Positions 6,873 to 14,164 of a stretch of DNA of 14,216 nt are shown here, piece after piece (the first letter of the stretch is position 1; every line of letters begins with the position of its first letter). Position numbers and translations under genes: made by a program. Source of the stretch: an uncultured Ruminococcus sp. (lineage in GTDB: Bacteria; Bacillota; Clostridia; Oscillospirales; CAG-272); contig CACYZS010000007.1 of NCBI GenBank assembly GCA_902778985.1, positions 1-14,216 of the forward strand, in the 5' to 3' direction. The notes under the pieces were generated by a model that did not search any database, had not been told where the DNA came from, and worked only from the letters and a program-made list of their open reading frames with translations.

Positions 6873-7450
6873 TGCGCATCATTACGGGAAAAGCGAAGGG
6901 CGTCCGTCTGGACACCCTGCCCGGCGACGCCACCCGCCCGACCTCGGAGCGGGTGAAAGAGGCGATCTTCTCCTCCCTGCAGTTTGATCTTGACGGGCGT
7001 CGGGCGCTCGACCTGTTCGCGGGTTCGGGACAACTGGGGCTCGAGGCGCTCTCGCGCGGCGCCCTCTCCTGTATGTTCGTCGACGCCGCCCCGGAGGCGA
7101 TCGCGGTCGTGAAGGACAACGCGAAGAAGACCGGCTTCTTCTCCGACTGCAAATACCTGATCTCCGACTATCGCAGTTACCTGCGCAAGGCGGGAAAGGG
7201 CGATGGCTTCACCCTGATCTTCCTCGATCCGCCCTACGCCCTCGACGCCGTCGGCGACGCGATCCTGCGGATCCTTTCGTCAAAAGTCGCAAAACCCGGG
7301 TGCCTTTTCGTCTGCGAGAGCGGCTCCCCCGATCTTTTAGAGAAGATCGGCGACGCGGCAAGCAAGTTCGACGTACTGAAAGAGGCGCGCTACGGCATCA
7401 CCTATATCACCCTGCTCCGCTATCGCGGAGAGGAAGGAGAGCAAGCATGA
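6869..7450 (+). CDS. rsmD: 16S rRNA (guanine966-N2)-methyltransferase RsmD
   Basis: S-adenosylmethionine-dependent Rossmann methyltransferase, modifying G966 of 16S rRNA (E. coli numbering) in the 30S subunit. The 193 residues match the family. Evidence: N-terminal RIITGKAKGVRL, RPTSERVKEAIF (23-34), the SAM-binding motif ALDLFAGSGQLGLEALSRGA (46-65), and catalytic DPPY (120-123) preceded by LIFL. DPPY in this context marks N-methyltransferases acting on exocyclic amino groups, and the flanking motifs are specific to RsmD. Two consecutive ATG codons exist (6869 and 6872). I prefer the first because AAGGAG (6855-6860) lies 8 bases before it and because it overlaps the uvrC stop. The 3' end overlaps coaD in ATGA. 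The rsmD-coaD pair is common in bacteria. Confidence 0.95.
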   Translation: MMRIITGKAKGVRLDTLPGDATRPTSERVKEAIFSSLQFDLDGRRALDLFAGSGQLGLEALSRGALSCMFVDAAPEAIAVVKDNAKKTGFFSDCKYLISDYRSYLRKAGKGDGFTLIFLDPPYALDAVGDAILRILSSKVAKPGCLFVCESGSPDLLEKIGDAASKFDVLKEARYGITYITLLRYRGEEGEQA

Positions 7451-7944
7451 AAACGACGGTTCTTCTCCCCGGCACCTACGATCCCGCGACCCGGGGTCAC
7501 TTCGCCGTGATCGAGACCGCCGCCGCGCTCTTCGACGAGGTGCGCGCCGTGATCTTCATCAACCCCGACAAGACCTGTCTCTTCCCCGTCTCCGACCGCC
7601 TGGACTTCCTCCGCCTCGCGACGGCGAACTTTCCGAACGTAACGGTCGGCTTTTCCGAAGGACTGGTCGCCGACTACGTCCGCGACAACGGGATCGACCT
7701 GATCGTGAAGGGCGTGCGCGACGGACACGACTTCCTCTACGAGCGGGAGATGGCGGACTGGAACGGCGCGCGCGGCGCGAAAACGCTGCTGCTCCCGACC
7801 TCCCCCGACCTTTCCGCCGTCAGTTCGACCGCCCTGCGCGACCGGCTTCAAGCCGGGCAGCCGATCGACGGTCTCGCCGCCCCCGGCACGACCGACGCGA
7901 TCCTTGCCGCTTACCGGCGACTTTCGCTTGACAAGCGGGATTGA
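7447..7944 (+). CDS. coaD: Phosphopantetheine adenylyltransferase CoaD
   Basis: Catalyses the penultimate step of coenzyme A synthesis, ATP plus 4'-phosphopantetheine to dephospho-CoA and pyrophosphate, in the cytoplasm. The 165 residues match the family's usual length of about 160. The nucleotidyltransferase signature LPGTYDPATRGH (7-18) supplies T10 and H18 of the T/HxGH-type site. K42 and R91 are at the substrate-binding positions, K88 stands where arginine is more usual, and VSSTALRD (125-132) matches the conserved ISSTxVRE-like motif. I chose ATG 7447, with AAGGAG (7434-7439) 7 bases upstream and overlap with the rsmD stop; the frame is open upstream, but those residues have no family resemblance. 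The last codons overlap the pheST promoter, and no terminator separates the units. Confidence 0.95.
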   Translation: MKTTVLLPGTYDPATRGHFAVIETAAALFDEVRAVIFINPDKTCLFPVSDRLDFLRLATANFPNVTVGFSEGLVADYVRDNGIDLIVKGVRDGHDFLYEREMADWNGARGAKTLLLPTSPDLSAVSSTALRDRLQAGQPIDGLAAPGTTDAILAAYRRLSLDKRD

Positions 7945-7956
7945 CTGTATTATAAT
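7928..7956 (+). promoter_or_regulatory. Perfect-consensus promoter of pheST
   Basis: TTGACA (7928-7933) and TATAAT (7951-7956) match the sigma-A/sigma-70 consensus at all twelve positions with an ideal 17-base spacer. The -35 lies inside the last codons of coaD, and the spacer contains its stop. Transcription should start near 7963, giving a leader of only about 31 nt before pheS. Confidence 0.92.
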
Positions 7957-7957
7957 G

Positions 7958-7967
7958 AACTATAGTT
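7958..7967. promoter_or_regulatory. Possible operator at the pheST start site
   Basis: AACTATAGTT is a perfect 10-base palindrome placed 1 base after the -10 box, across the predicted transcription start. Partial symmetry continues outward on both sides. The position would suit a repressor, but AT-rich palindromes arise easily by chance and no regulator is identified. Confidence 0.25.
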
Positions 7968-7993
7968 TGTAATATACCGAAAGGAAAACCGAT

Positions 7994-9028
7994 ATGATCC
8001 TGAAAGAGAAGATCAAGGAACTGCGCGCCAGGTTCGACGCCGAACTTGCCAAAGCGGGCACGCCCGACGCGCTCGAGGCGCTTCGCGTCGCGTTCCTCGG
8101 CAAGAAGGGTCCCGTCACCGACCTGATGGCGGAACTCCGCAACGTCGAGCCGAGCGAGAAAGCCGAAGCGGGACAACTCATCAACACGCTGAAAAACGAA
8201 CTCTCGGACGCCATCGCGAAGACCGGCGAGGCGCTCCGCGCCGCTGCGCTCGCGGCGGAGATCCGGCGCCAGAAAAAGTACAATCCCACGCTTCCCGCGC
8301 GGGACGCCGTTGGTTCGTATCATCCGATCACGCTGGTCCAACGCGAACTGGAGGAGATCTTCTCGTCGATGGGCTTCACGATCGAGGACTATCCCGAGAT
8401 CGTCGACGACTACCACTGCTTCGAGGCGCTGAACATCCCGAAGCATCACCCCGCCCGCGATATGCAGGACACCTACTATATCGAGAACGGACAACTTCTG
8501 AAGACCCACACGTCCGCGGCGCAGAACTACATTATGAAGAAGTACGGCGCGCCCCTGCGCGCCATCTTCCCCGGCCGCTGCTTCCGTAACGAGGCGATCG
8601 ACGCCTGCCACGAGAACACCTTCTTCCAGATGGAAGGGATCATGATCGACGAGAATATTTCGATCTCGAACCTGATCTACTTCATGAAGACCATGCTCTC
8701 CGAGGTCTTCCGGCGCGATATCAAGGTGCGGCTGCGCCCCGGGTTCTTCCCCTTCGTCGAACCGGGCTTCGAACTCGACATCAACTGCCTGATCTGCGGC
8801 GGCAAGGGCTGCCCGTCCTGCAAGAACTCGGGTTGGCTCGAACTCTGCCCCTGCGGCATGATCCACCCCAACGTGCTGAAAGCCGGCGGCATCGACACCG
8901 ACCGCTACACCGGCTTCGCGTTCGGGCTGGGGCTGACGCGGCTCGCCATGATGAAGTTCGGCGTCAAGGATATCCGCGATTTCAACGGCGGCTCGCTTGC
9001 CGCGCTGTCGCAGTTCGTGAGCGAATAA
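7994..9028 (+). CDS. pheS: Phenylalanine--tRNA ligase alpha subunit
   Basis: Catalytic subunit of the alpha2-beta2 class II synthetase that charges tRNA-Phe. The 344 residues are the normal length. An N-terminal coiled-coil tRNA-binding arm (about 1-95) precedes the catalytic core: motif 1 around 107-129, motif 2 FPGRCFRNEAIDACHENTFF (192-211), and motif 3 GFAFGLGLTRLAMMKFGV (307-324). A cysteine cluster C265-C268-C273-C276 (CLICGGKGCPSC) is also found in relatives such as the Bacillus enzyme; two further cysteines follow at C285 and C287. Motif 2 and the preceding THTSAAQ differ from the commoner THTSPVQ and RxDxxDATH forms, so this is a divergent but complete version. AAAGGA lies 8 bases before the ATG. 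pheT follows after 16 bases. Confidence 0.97.
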   Translation: MILKEKIKELRARFDAELAKAGTPDALEALRVAFLGKKGPVTDLMAELRNVEPSEKAEAGQLINTLKNELSDAIAKTGEALRAAALAAEIRRQKKYNPTLPARDAVGSYHPITLVQRELEEIFSSMGFTIEDYPEIVDDYHCFEALNIPKHHPARDMQDTYYIENGQLLKTHTSAAQNYIMKKYGAPLRAIFPGRCFRNEAIDACHENTFFQMEGIMIDENISISNLIYFMKTMLSEVFRRDIKVRLRPGFFPFVEPGFELDINCLICGGKGCPSCKNSGWLELCPCGMIHPNVLKAGGIDTDRYTGFAFGLGLTRLAMMKFGVKDIRDFNGGSLAALSQFVSE

Positions 9029-9044
9029 GAGGGGGACAAACGAT

Positions 9045-11420
9045 ATGCTGCTTTCTATGAACTGGATCGGCGATTTCGTCGATCTGTCGGGACTTGACCG
9101 CCGCGCCCTGATCGGGCGTTTCACCCTCTCGACGGCGGAAGTCGAAGAGGTGATCGAGAAGGGCGCCGACACCTGCGGCGTCATCGTCGCGAAGATTCTT
9201 TCGGTCGACGCGCACCCCAATTCCGGAAAACTCCATCTTCTGAAGATCGACACCGGCAAAGAGGTCGTCGACTGCGTCTGCGGCGCGCCGAACGTGCGCC
9301 CGGGCATGAAGGTCGCCTTCGCCGCGGTGGGCGCCTCCGTCTCGGGAAACAAGATCGGCAAAGCCGAGATCGCGGGTTATCCTTCCTTCGGTATGTGCTG
9401 TTCGGAAGCCGAACTCGGCATTTCCGCCGACCATTCGGGGCTGATGGAGATCGAGGACGATATCCCGCTCGGCACCGACCTGAAATCGGTCTACGAGATC
9501 GACGACCTGCTTTTTGAAGTCGACAACAAGTCGCTGACCAACCGCCCCGACCTGTGGGGACACTACGGGATCGCGCGCGAGTTCGCGACGCTGGCGAACC
9601 GTCCGCTCCGTCCGGTGCCGGCGCACCCGACGGCGCAGTACGACAAACTCCCCGCGCTCAAGATTGACGTGAAGGAACCCGACCTCTGCTTCCGGTATTC
9701 GGGGATCACGGTCGAGGGGATCAAAACGAAAAAGAGCCCGGTGAATATGCGGATCCGGCTCTTCTACTGCGGTTCGCGCGCCATCAACCTGCTCGCCGAC
9801 CTGACCAACTACGTGATGATGGAACTCGGGCAGCCGATGCACGCCTTCGACCGCCGCCGCGTCGGGCAGGTCGAGGTCAACCGCTTCCCCGCTCCCTTCG
9901 TCTTCCAAACGCTCGACGGCGCGGAGCGGAACGTCGACGAGAATATGCTGATGATCTGCTCGAAGGGCGAGCCGGTGGCGATCGCCGGCGTGATGGGCGG
10001 TCTTGCTTCGGAAATTGAAGACGACACCGACACCCTGTTCCTGGAGAGCGCGAATTTCAACGGGATCTCGGTCCGCAAGACCTCGTCCCGCCTCGGTCTG
10101 CGTACCGACGCGTCCGCCCGCTACGAGAAGATGCTGGATCCCGAACTGACGGTCCCGGCGATCGAACGCTTCCTGGATCTGCTCTTCCAAGCCGCCCCCG
10201 ACGCCAAAGTGACCAGCCGGCTGACCGACGTGTACGTGCACAAGTTCGAAAAGATCACGCTTGAGATCGACAAGGCGTTCGTGGACCGTTACACCGGGAT
10301 CGACATCTCGTGCGATCAGATCGCGGCGACCCTGACTTCGCTCGGCTTCGGCGTCAAACGGAACGGAACCGCCTTCACGGTGGACGTGCCGAGTTGGCGC
10401 GCGACCAAGGACGTGACCATCAAAGCCGATCTGATCGAGGAGATCACCCGGATCTACGGCTACGACAACTTCAAAATCACCACGACGCTCTCGCCCCTGC
10501 ATCCCGTGCGCGCCGAGGTTCCCGCGACCGACGCGAAGCGGATCAAGGATCTGCTCGTCGAGCGGTTCTCGCTGCACGAGGTGCACTCCTATATCTGGAG
10601 CGACAGCGCCAAGGACAAACTGCTTGGCATCGAGACGCCGGTAAACGTCCGCCTCATCAACGCGCAGACGCCCGAACATTCTTCGTTTAGAATCTCGATG
10701 ATCCCGACGCTCCTCTCCTTCGCCTACGAGAACAAGGGCTTTGCCGAGGCGTTCGGGCTCTACGAGATCGGGCACACGGTCGACGGACTGCTCCCCGACG
10801 GGACCTGCAACGAACGCAAGAAACTCGGCGTGGTGCTCTTCGACCGCACCGTGAACGAGGAGACCCTCTACTACCGCGCGCACGAGATGCTGATCGCGAT
10901 CTTCCGCACGCTGAAACACCGCTCCCCCGACTTCGTTTCCGCCGAGCCGCGCTTCAACTGGCAGCACCCGGTGAACCTGTCCGAGATCACCCTGGACGGC
11001 AAGACGGTCGGGTTCCTCACCACCCTGCACCCCTCGGTGCGCGGGAAGGTGGACAAGAAAGCCGCGATCCTCGCGTTTGAGTTGGATATGGAGATCTTTT
11101 CCGCGATTTCGGAAAAACCCCTCGCCTACAAGGAGCCCTCGCGGTACCCCGGCATTGATATTGACCTTTCGTTCTCGGCGTCGGTCGGTGCTCTGGACTT
11201 CGCCGCCGTCGAAACCGCCGCGCGCAAGGTCGCGGGCGAATACCTGAAAACCGTTTCGCTCACCGACCTTTACGACGGGGAGAACGGCGAATCGGTCACG
11301 CTCCGCTTCTGCTTCTCGTCAAGCGAGAAAACCCTTGCCAGAACCGAGATCCAGCCCGCGGTCGACGCGATCGTCGCGGCTCTGTCCGCCGACTTCGGCA
11401 TGACGCTGAAGACGGTGTAA
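9045..11420 (+). CDS. pheT: Phenylalanine--tRNA ligase beta subunit
   Basis: Structural, editing and tRNA-binding subunit of phenylalanyl-tRNA synthetase. The 791 residues are full length. Domains in order: the N-terminal segment (MNWIGDFVDL, 5-14); an EMAP/OB-fold tRNA-binding domain (about 45-150, with DAHPNSGKLHLLKID); B3/B4 editing domain (about 215-375, with LTNYVMMELGQPMHAFD and SRLGLRTDASARYEKMLDP); B5 (about 400-475); a catalytic-like core without activity of its own (about 490-690); and a C-terminal ferredoxin-fold anticodon-binding domain (about 700-791). The editing domain hydrolyses mischarged Tyr-tRNA-Phe. The stretch DNKSLTNRPDLWGHYGIARE (160-179) replaces the commoner TPNRxDxxSxxGxARE form. 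An AGAGGGGG purine run stands as ribosome-binding site. pheT is the last gene of its unit and is followed by a bidirectional terminator. Confidence 0.97.
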   Translation: MLLSMNWIGDFVDLSGLDRRALIGRFTLSTAEVEEVIEKGADTCGVIVAKILSVDAHPNSGKLHLLKIDTGKEVVDCVCGAPNVRPGMKVAFAAVGASVSGNKIGKAEIAGYPSFGMCCSEAELGISADHSGLMEIEDDIPLGTDLKSVYEIDDLLFEVDNKSLTNRPDLWGHYGIAREFATLANRPLRPVPAHPTAQYDKLPALKIDVKEPDLCFRYSGITVEGIKTKKSPVNMRIRLFYCGSRAINLLADLTNYVMMELGQPMHAFDRRRVGQVEVNRFPAPFVFQTLDGAERNVDENMLMICSKGEPVAIAGVMGGLASEIEDDTDTLFLESANFNGISVRKTSSRLGLRTDASARYEKMLDPELTVPAIERFLDLLFQAAPDAKVTSRLTDVYVHKFEKITLEIDKAFVDRYTGIDISCDQIAATLTSLGFGVKRNGTAFTVDVPSWRATKDVTIKADLIEEITRIYGYDNFKITTTLSPLHPVRAEVPATDAKRIKDLLVERFSLHEVHSYIWSDSAKDKLLGIETPVNVRLINAQTPEHSSFRISMIPTLLSFAYENKGFAEAFGLYEIGHTVDGLLPDGTCNERKKLGVVLFDRTVNEETLYYRAHEMLIAIFRTLKHRSPDFVSAEPRFNWQHPVNLSEITLDGKTVGFLTTLHPSVRGKVDKKAAILAFELDMEIFSAISEKPLAYKEPSRYPGIDIDLSFSASVGALDFAAVETAARKVAGEYLKTVSLTDLYDGENGESVTLRFCFSSSEKTLARTEIQPAVDAIVAALSADFGMTLKTV

Positions 11421-11466
11421 AAAGCGCGGCAACACGCCCTGCCACGCAACCCAAACCCAAAGAAAA

Positions 11467-11498
11467 AAAGCGAGACGATCTTTCGATCGTCTCGCTTT
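11467..11498. terminator. Bidirectional terminator between pheT and the lipoprotein gene
   Basis: A perfect 14-bp stem, AAAGCGAGACGATC (11467-11480) with GATCGTCTCGCTTT (11485-11498), encloses the loop TTTC. The A-run at 11463-11469 becomes a U-tract for the leftward lipoprotein transcript. The rightward pheT transcript gets CTTTCGCTTTT. It serves both convergent genes, the leftward one better. On the leftward RNA the loop is GAAA, a GNRA tetraloop. Confidence 0.9.
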
Positions 11499-11508
11499 CG
11501 CTTTTCGG

Positions 11509-13902
11509 TCAATTGACCGTATAGAAGACCGTGCCGGACGTCGTGCTTCCGTTCGGGAGGGTTACGCTCTTGCCCGCCGCGGGGTTCGTAACGGGAGAAA
11601 CCTTCCGGACGAAGCCGTCGCCGCAAGTCCAGATCGGATCGTAAACGGCGATATACACGCTTTTCGTCGATTTCGCGACGTTATCGACGCGCATCTGTAC
11701 GCGCATGGCGTCGTTGTCGGTATAGACGAGTTTGCCGTCCCTGATCTCCGCCGTGAAAAGCAGCAGTCCGTTTTCCTTCAGACTCTTTTCGGCGTCGCCC
11801 TGCATATTGGTCTTGACCTTCCAGACCTTCAGCCCGTCGATATAGAGTTCGGAATAGCCGGTATACTCGACCGCGCCGTTCTTGATCGCCGCCTCCTGGT
11901 GGAAGCGGAAGCCCAGCCGGTGCCAGCCGCCCTTGGTCTGGCTCACGGCGTCGTAGACGTACGGGGAAGAGTTCCGCGTAATCGGCGAATCCCACCCCGC
12001 TTTGTAGATCGGCTGCCCGTTTCCGGGATCGACGGCGCAGGACCAGGAGGGAGAGCATCCGGGAAGATAGGTCGAATAGTCGAAGTGCCCCGTGTACGGG
12101 CAATCTCTTTCCTCTTTGTCGTTGGCGTAGAGATAGTAGAAGTCCTTGCAGACGTCGTTTGCGTTCCGGAACGCGAACGCCTTCATTTCCGAGCCGAACG
12201 CGTCGTAGTTCTTGAACGAATCGCTCCAGAGGAAGGAGTACTCGAACCAGAGATCGTTGCCGTCCGGATCTGCCGTCGTCGGGTAAAAGTGTTTGGTCCC
12301 GCGGATCTCGGAAACGGTTTTCGAGACGACGATCGACGCGCCGTCGGCGTAATGCCCCGACAGGTCCTTGGAATCGTAGACCGGCACCGCGAACGTCTCC
12401 TCGACCGTCGTTCCGCAGTCGGCGCACGTGCCGCTGCGCTGCCCGTCGCTTGTGAGCGTGGGCTCGGTTGTCACCGTCCAGTTTTTCACGTTGTGGGTTT
12501 CCGCGGAAACCGGTATCTCGGTGACCGTTTCGGGTACGAACGCGCCGCAGACCGTGCAGTATCTGACCTTGATCCCGGGGTACGAACAGGTCTGTTTCTC
12601 AATCACCGTGTACTTGTTTCCGGGCGTGTGCCTGTGTCCCGCCGGGATCGCCCCCGTCTCGTTTTCCGCGGTCGTGCCCGGCGCCGCTTTCATGATCCGG
12701 ATCACGGCGTCAAGGTCCGATGCGGGGATCCCGACCGTGTTTTTCAGGTAGTTATAGACCTTTTCCGCGTAGGTATCGCCGGACGCGGCAGCCAGTTTAT
12801 CCACGTAGTTGTTCTGGATCTTGCTCGGTTTCCGCGGATCGCCGATCGTGGCGAAGTTGGAGAGCAGATAGTCGCGCCAGAGATCGTTTTCCGACACCCC
12901 GCAAAGCCCGTTCACGAGCCAGCAGACCAGTCCCGTGCGGTCGGTTCCCACCATACAATGCAGATAGATCGGATAGTTGTTCTCGTCCGCCAACACCTTG
13001 AAGACGGTTTTGAGACTGGAGCGGCATTCGCTGCTTGTAAAGTCCTTGCTGCCGCTCAGGGTGCGAAAATAGTATTGTACTTCCGTGCCGATCACCGAGA
13101 ACAATCTCGTTCCCGCCTCGGTCTGAGTGCGGAAATCGAGTTCGCTCTTGATCCCAAGCCGCCGCAGAGCGGCGATCCCCTCGTCGGAGACCAGTATCGT
13201 CGTGGTTTCCTTATGGAGTTCCGCGCCCCGGAAGATCAGCCCCTGCCGGATTCGCCCGCCGTCCTCGGTCTTTTTACCGCCGAGGTCCCGGACGTTGGTA
13301 ACTCCGTCGACACAGACAAAGCGGACCGAACGATTCTCGGTTAAAAACGTCCCCGCGGAAGAACGGACGGAGATCCCGCCGGGACCGACCGCCGCGACGT
13401 CCCAGTAATACCGCTGCCCGACGCAGGCGTTCTGGAACTGAAATTCTCTTGCCGATCTGCCGACGATATACTCTCTCGCGTCGGACTTGTCGGATTTGGT
13501 CCAGATCCGGACGATGAAATACCGGAGAGCGGGTTCTCCTGCTTCAAAAACGACGTTCCAGCGGAGCGTGACGGGCAGCGGGCGGGACAGTTCGCGCGTC
13601 CCCCCCGCGTAATTCGTGGCGTTTTTGGCTGCGTCCGAAAGATAGGCCTTCTGCGTTTCGGTATAGGTTGAAACCGCCCCTTCAAACTCGACCGTCCGCA
13701 CGGTGCAGACCAGTTCGGGGAGTGCGGGATCGGGCTCCGTCGTCCCGCCCGCCGTTTCGGAGGTCGCGCCCGGCGCGTTTTCCCCCGTCGTCCCCTCGTT
13801 GTCCGTCCGGGGCCCGCAGGCGGCGAGCGGCAGAATCGTGAGAAGCGCAAGAAGCAGCGCAAGGCAACGCAAAAGGAGCCGATTGTTTTCAGGAAACTTC
13901 AT
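11509..13902 (-). CDS. Secreted lipoprotein with tyrosine-phosphatase domain and C-rich repeats
   Basis: A 797-residue protein predicted to be anchored outside the membrane. Residues 1-29 form a lipoprotein signal peptide ending in lipobox LAAC (C29), followed by a Thr/Gly/Glu-rich linker (about 33-60). A fibronectin-III-like sandwich (about 108-188) precedes a tyrosine/dual-specificity phosphatase domain of the Y_phosphatase3 type (about 194-407): GVTNVRDLGGK, GGRIRQGLIFRGAEL, ELDFRTQTE, then the CX5R loop HCMVGTDRTG (C316 nucleophile, R322). MptpB and LipA relatives usually have Lys where T320 stands. Two short CxxC repeats follow (about 430-465 and 474-508; C449/C452, C493/C496). The last 290 or so residues I do not recognise; they look beta-rich, possibly a carbohydrate- or surface-binding sandwich. 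GGAAG lies 7 bases before the ATG. The gene is monocistronic. Substrate unknown. Confidence 0.88.
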   Translation of the reverse strand: MKFPENNRLLLRCLALLLALLTILPLAACGPRTDNEGTTGENAPGATSETAGGTTEPDPALPELVCTVRTVEFEGAVSTYTETQKAYLSDAAKNATNYAGGTRELSRPLPVTLRWNVVFEAGEPALRYFIVRIWTKSDKSDAREYIVGRSAREFQFQNACVGQRYYWDVAAVGPGGISVRSSAGTFLTENRSVRFVCVDGVTNVRDLGGKKTEDGGRIRQGLIFRGAELHKETTTILVSDEGIAALRRLGIKSELDFRTQTEAGTRLFSVIGTEVQYYFRTLSGSKDFTSSECRSSLKTVFKVLADENNYPIYLHCMVGTDRTGLVCWLVNGLCGVSENDLWRDYLLSNFATIGDPRKPSKIQNNYVDKLAAASGDTYAEKVYNYLKNTVGIPASDLDAVIRIMKAAPGTTAENETGAIPAGHRHTPGNKYTVIEKQTCSYPGIKVRYCTVCGAFVPETVTEIPVSAETHNVKNWTVTTEPTLTSDGQRSGTCADCGTTVEETFAVPVYDSKDLSGHYADGASIVVSKTVSEIRGTKHFYPTTADPDGNDLWFEYSFLWSDSFKNYDAFGSEMKAFAFRNANDVCKDFYYLYANDKEERDCPYTGHFDYSTYLPGCSPSWSCAVDPGNGQPIYKAGWDSPITRNSSPYVYDAVSQTKGGWHRLGFRFHQEAAIKNGAVEYTGYSELYIDGLKVWKVKTNMQGDAEKSLKENGLLLFTAEIRDGKLVYTDNDAMRVQMRVDNVAKSTKSVYIAVYDPIWTCGDGFVRKVSPVTNPAAGKSVTLPNGSTTSGTVFYTVN

Positions 13903-13947
13903 CGTTTTACTTCCGATCTGTTGTTTGTTGTCCGGTTTTAGATTATC

Positions 13948-13976
13948 ATTATATCACGGCTTCTGCAAAAAAGCAA
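13948..13976 (-). promoter_or_regulatory. Extended -10 promoter of the lipoprotein gene
   Basis: On the minus strand, TATAAT (13953-13948) is preceded by TGA, an extended -10. TTGCTT (13976-13971), a weak -35, lies 17 bases upstream. The predicted leader is about 40 nt and carries GGAAG. The promoter lies downstream of the rRNA terminator, so the gene has its own transcription start. Confidence 0.6.
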
Positions 13977-14046
13977 ATGTTTTGGAGCGGTTTGCGCCGT
14001 TTTTTATAAAAAGTTGCCTGTTTCTTCTCCCCCCCCTTCCGGAACA

Positions 14047-14080
14047 AAAAAACAGACGATCAAACGATCGTCTGTTTTTT
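14047..14080. terminator. Strong hairpin terminator downstream of the 23S rRNA gene
   Basis: A perfect 15-bp stem, AAAAAACAGACGATC (14047-14061) with GATCGTCTGTTTTTT (14066-14080), encloses AAAC. On the minus strand the stem ends in a run of seven T. It sits about 75 bases beyond the 23S 3' end and is the likely terminator of the leftward rRNA operon. It would also work in the opposite direction. Confidence 0.9.
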
Positions 14081-14140
14081 ATTGATTGTCCATTGAAAAA
14101 CCGAATAAAGGAAAGAGTGAAACTCGTAGTGTTTGCGAAA

Positions 14141-14164
14141 CCTGAACTGACGAAGCAGTTCAAG
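14141..14164 (-). other. Hairpin spanning the 23S rRNA 3' end
   Basis: On the minus strand CTTGAACTG and CAGTTCAGG can form a 9-bp stem (one G-U pair) around loop CTTCGT. It overlaps the expected mature 3' end of 23S and could belong to the precursor processing region. In the mature ribosome the same 3' bases should instead pair with the 23S 5' end, which is outside the window. Confidence 0.35.

Noticed and set aside
7300..7446. Longer CoaD starting inside rsmD
   Set aside because: The extra residues lie in another frame of rsmD and are not CoaD-like; ATG 7447 has AAGGAG and the standard overlap.
7945..7993. T-box or other riboswitch before pheS
   Set aside because: Only about 31 nt separate the predicted start from the ATG, and no specifier or antiterminator-like sequence is present.
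8982..11030. 682-codon minus-strand frame opposite pheT
   Set aside because: It is a composition artefact opposite a full-length PheT, with no motif and no start signal. The same holds for the 513-codon frame at 7820-9361.
11899..13344. 481-codon plus-strand frame opposite the lipoprotein gene
   Set aside because: The minus-strand frame has a signal peptide, lipobox and phosphatase motif; the plus frame has none and lacks a ribosome-binding site.
14081..14140. Possible small RNA or tRNA in the 23S trailer
   Set aside because: No cloverleaf or TTCGA T-loop with acceptor stem can be drawn, and the stretch is too short and AT-rich.
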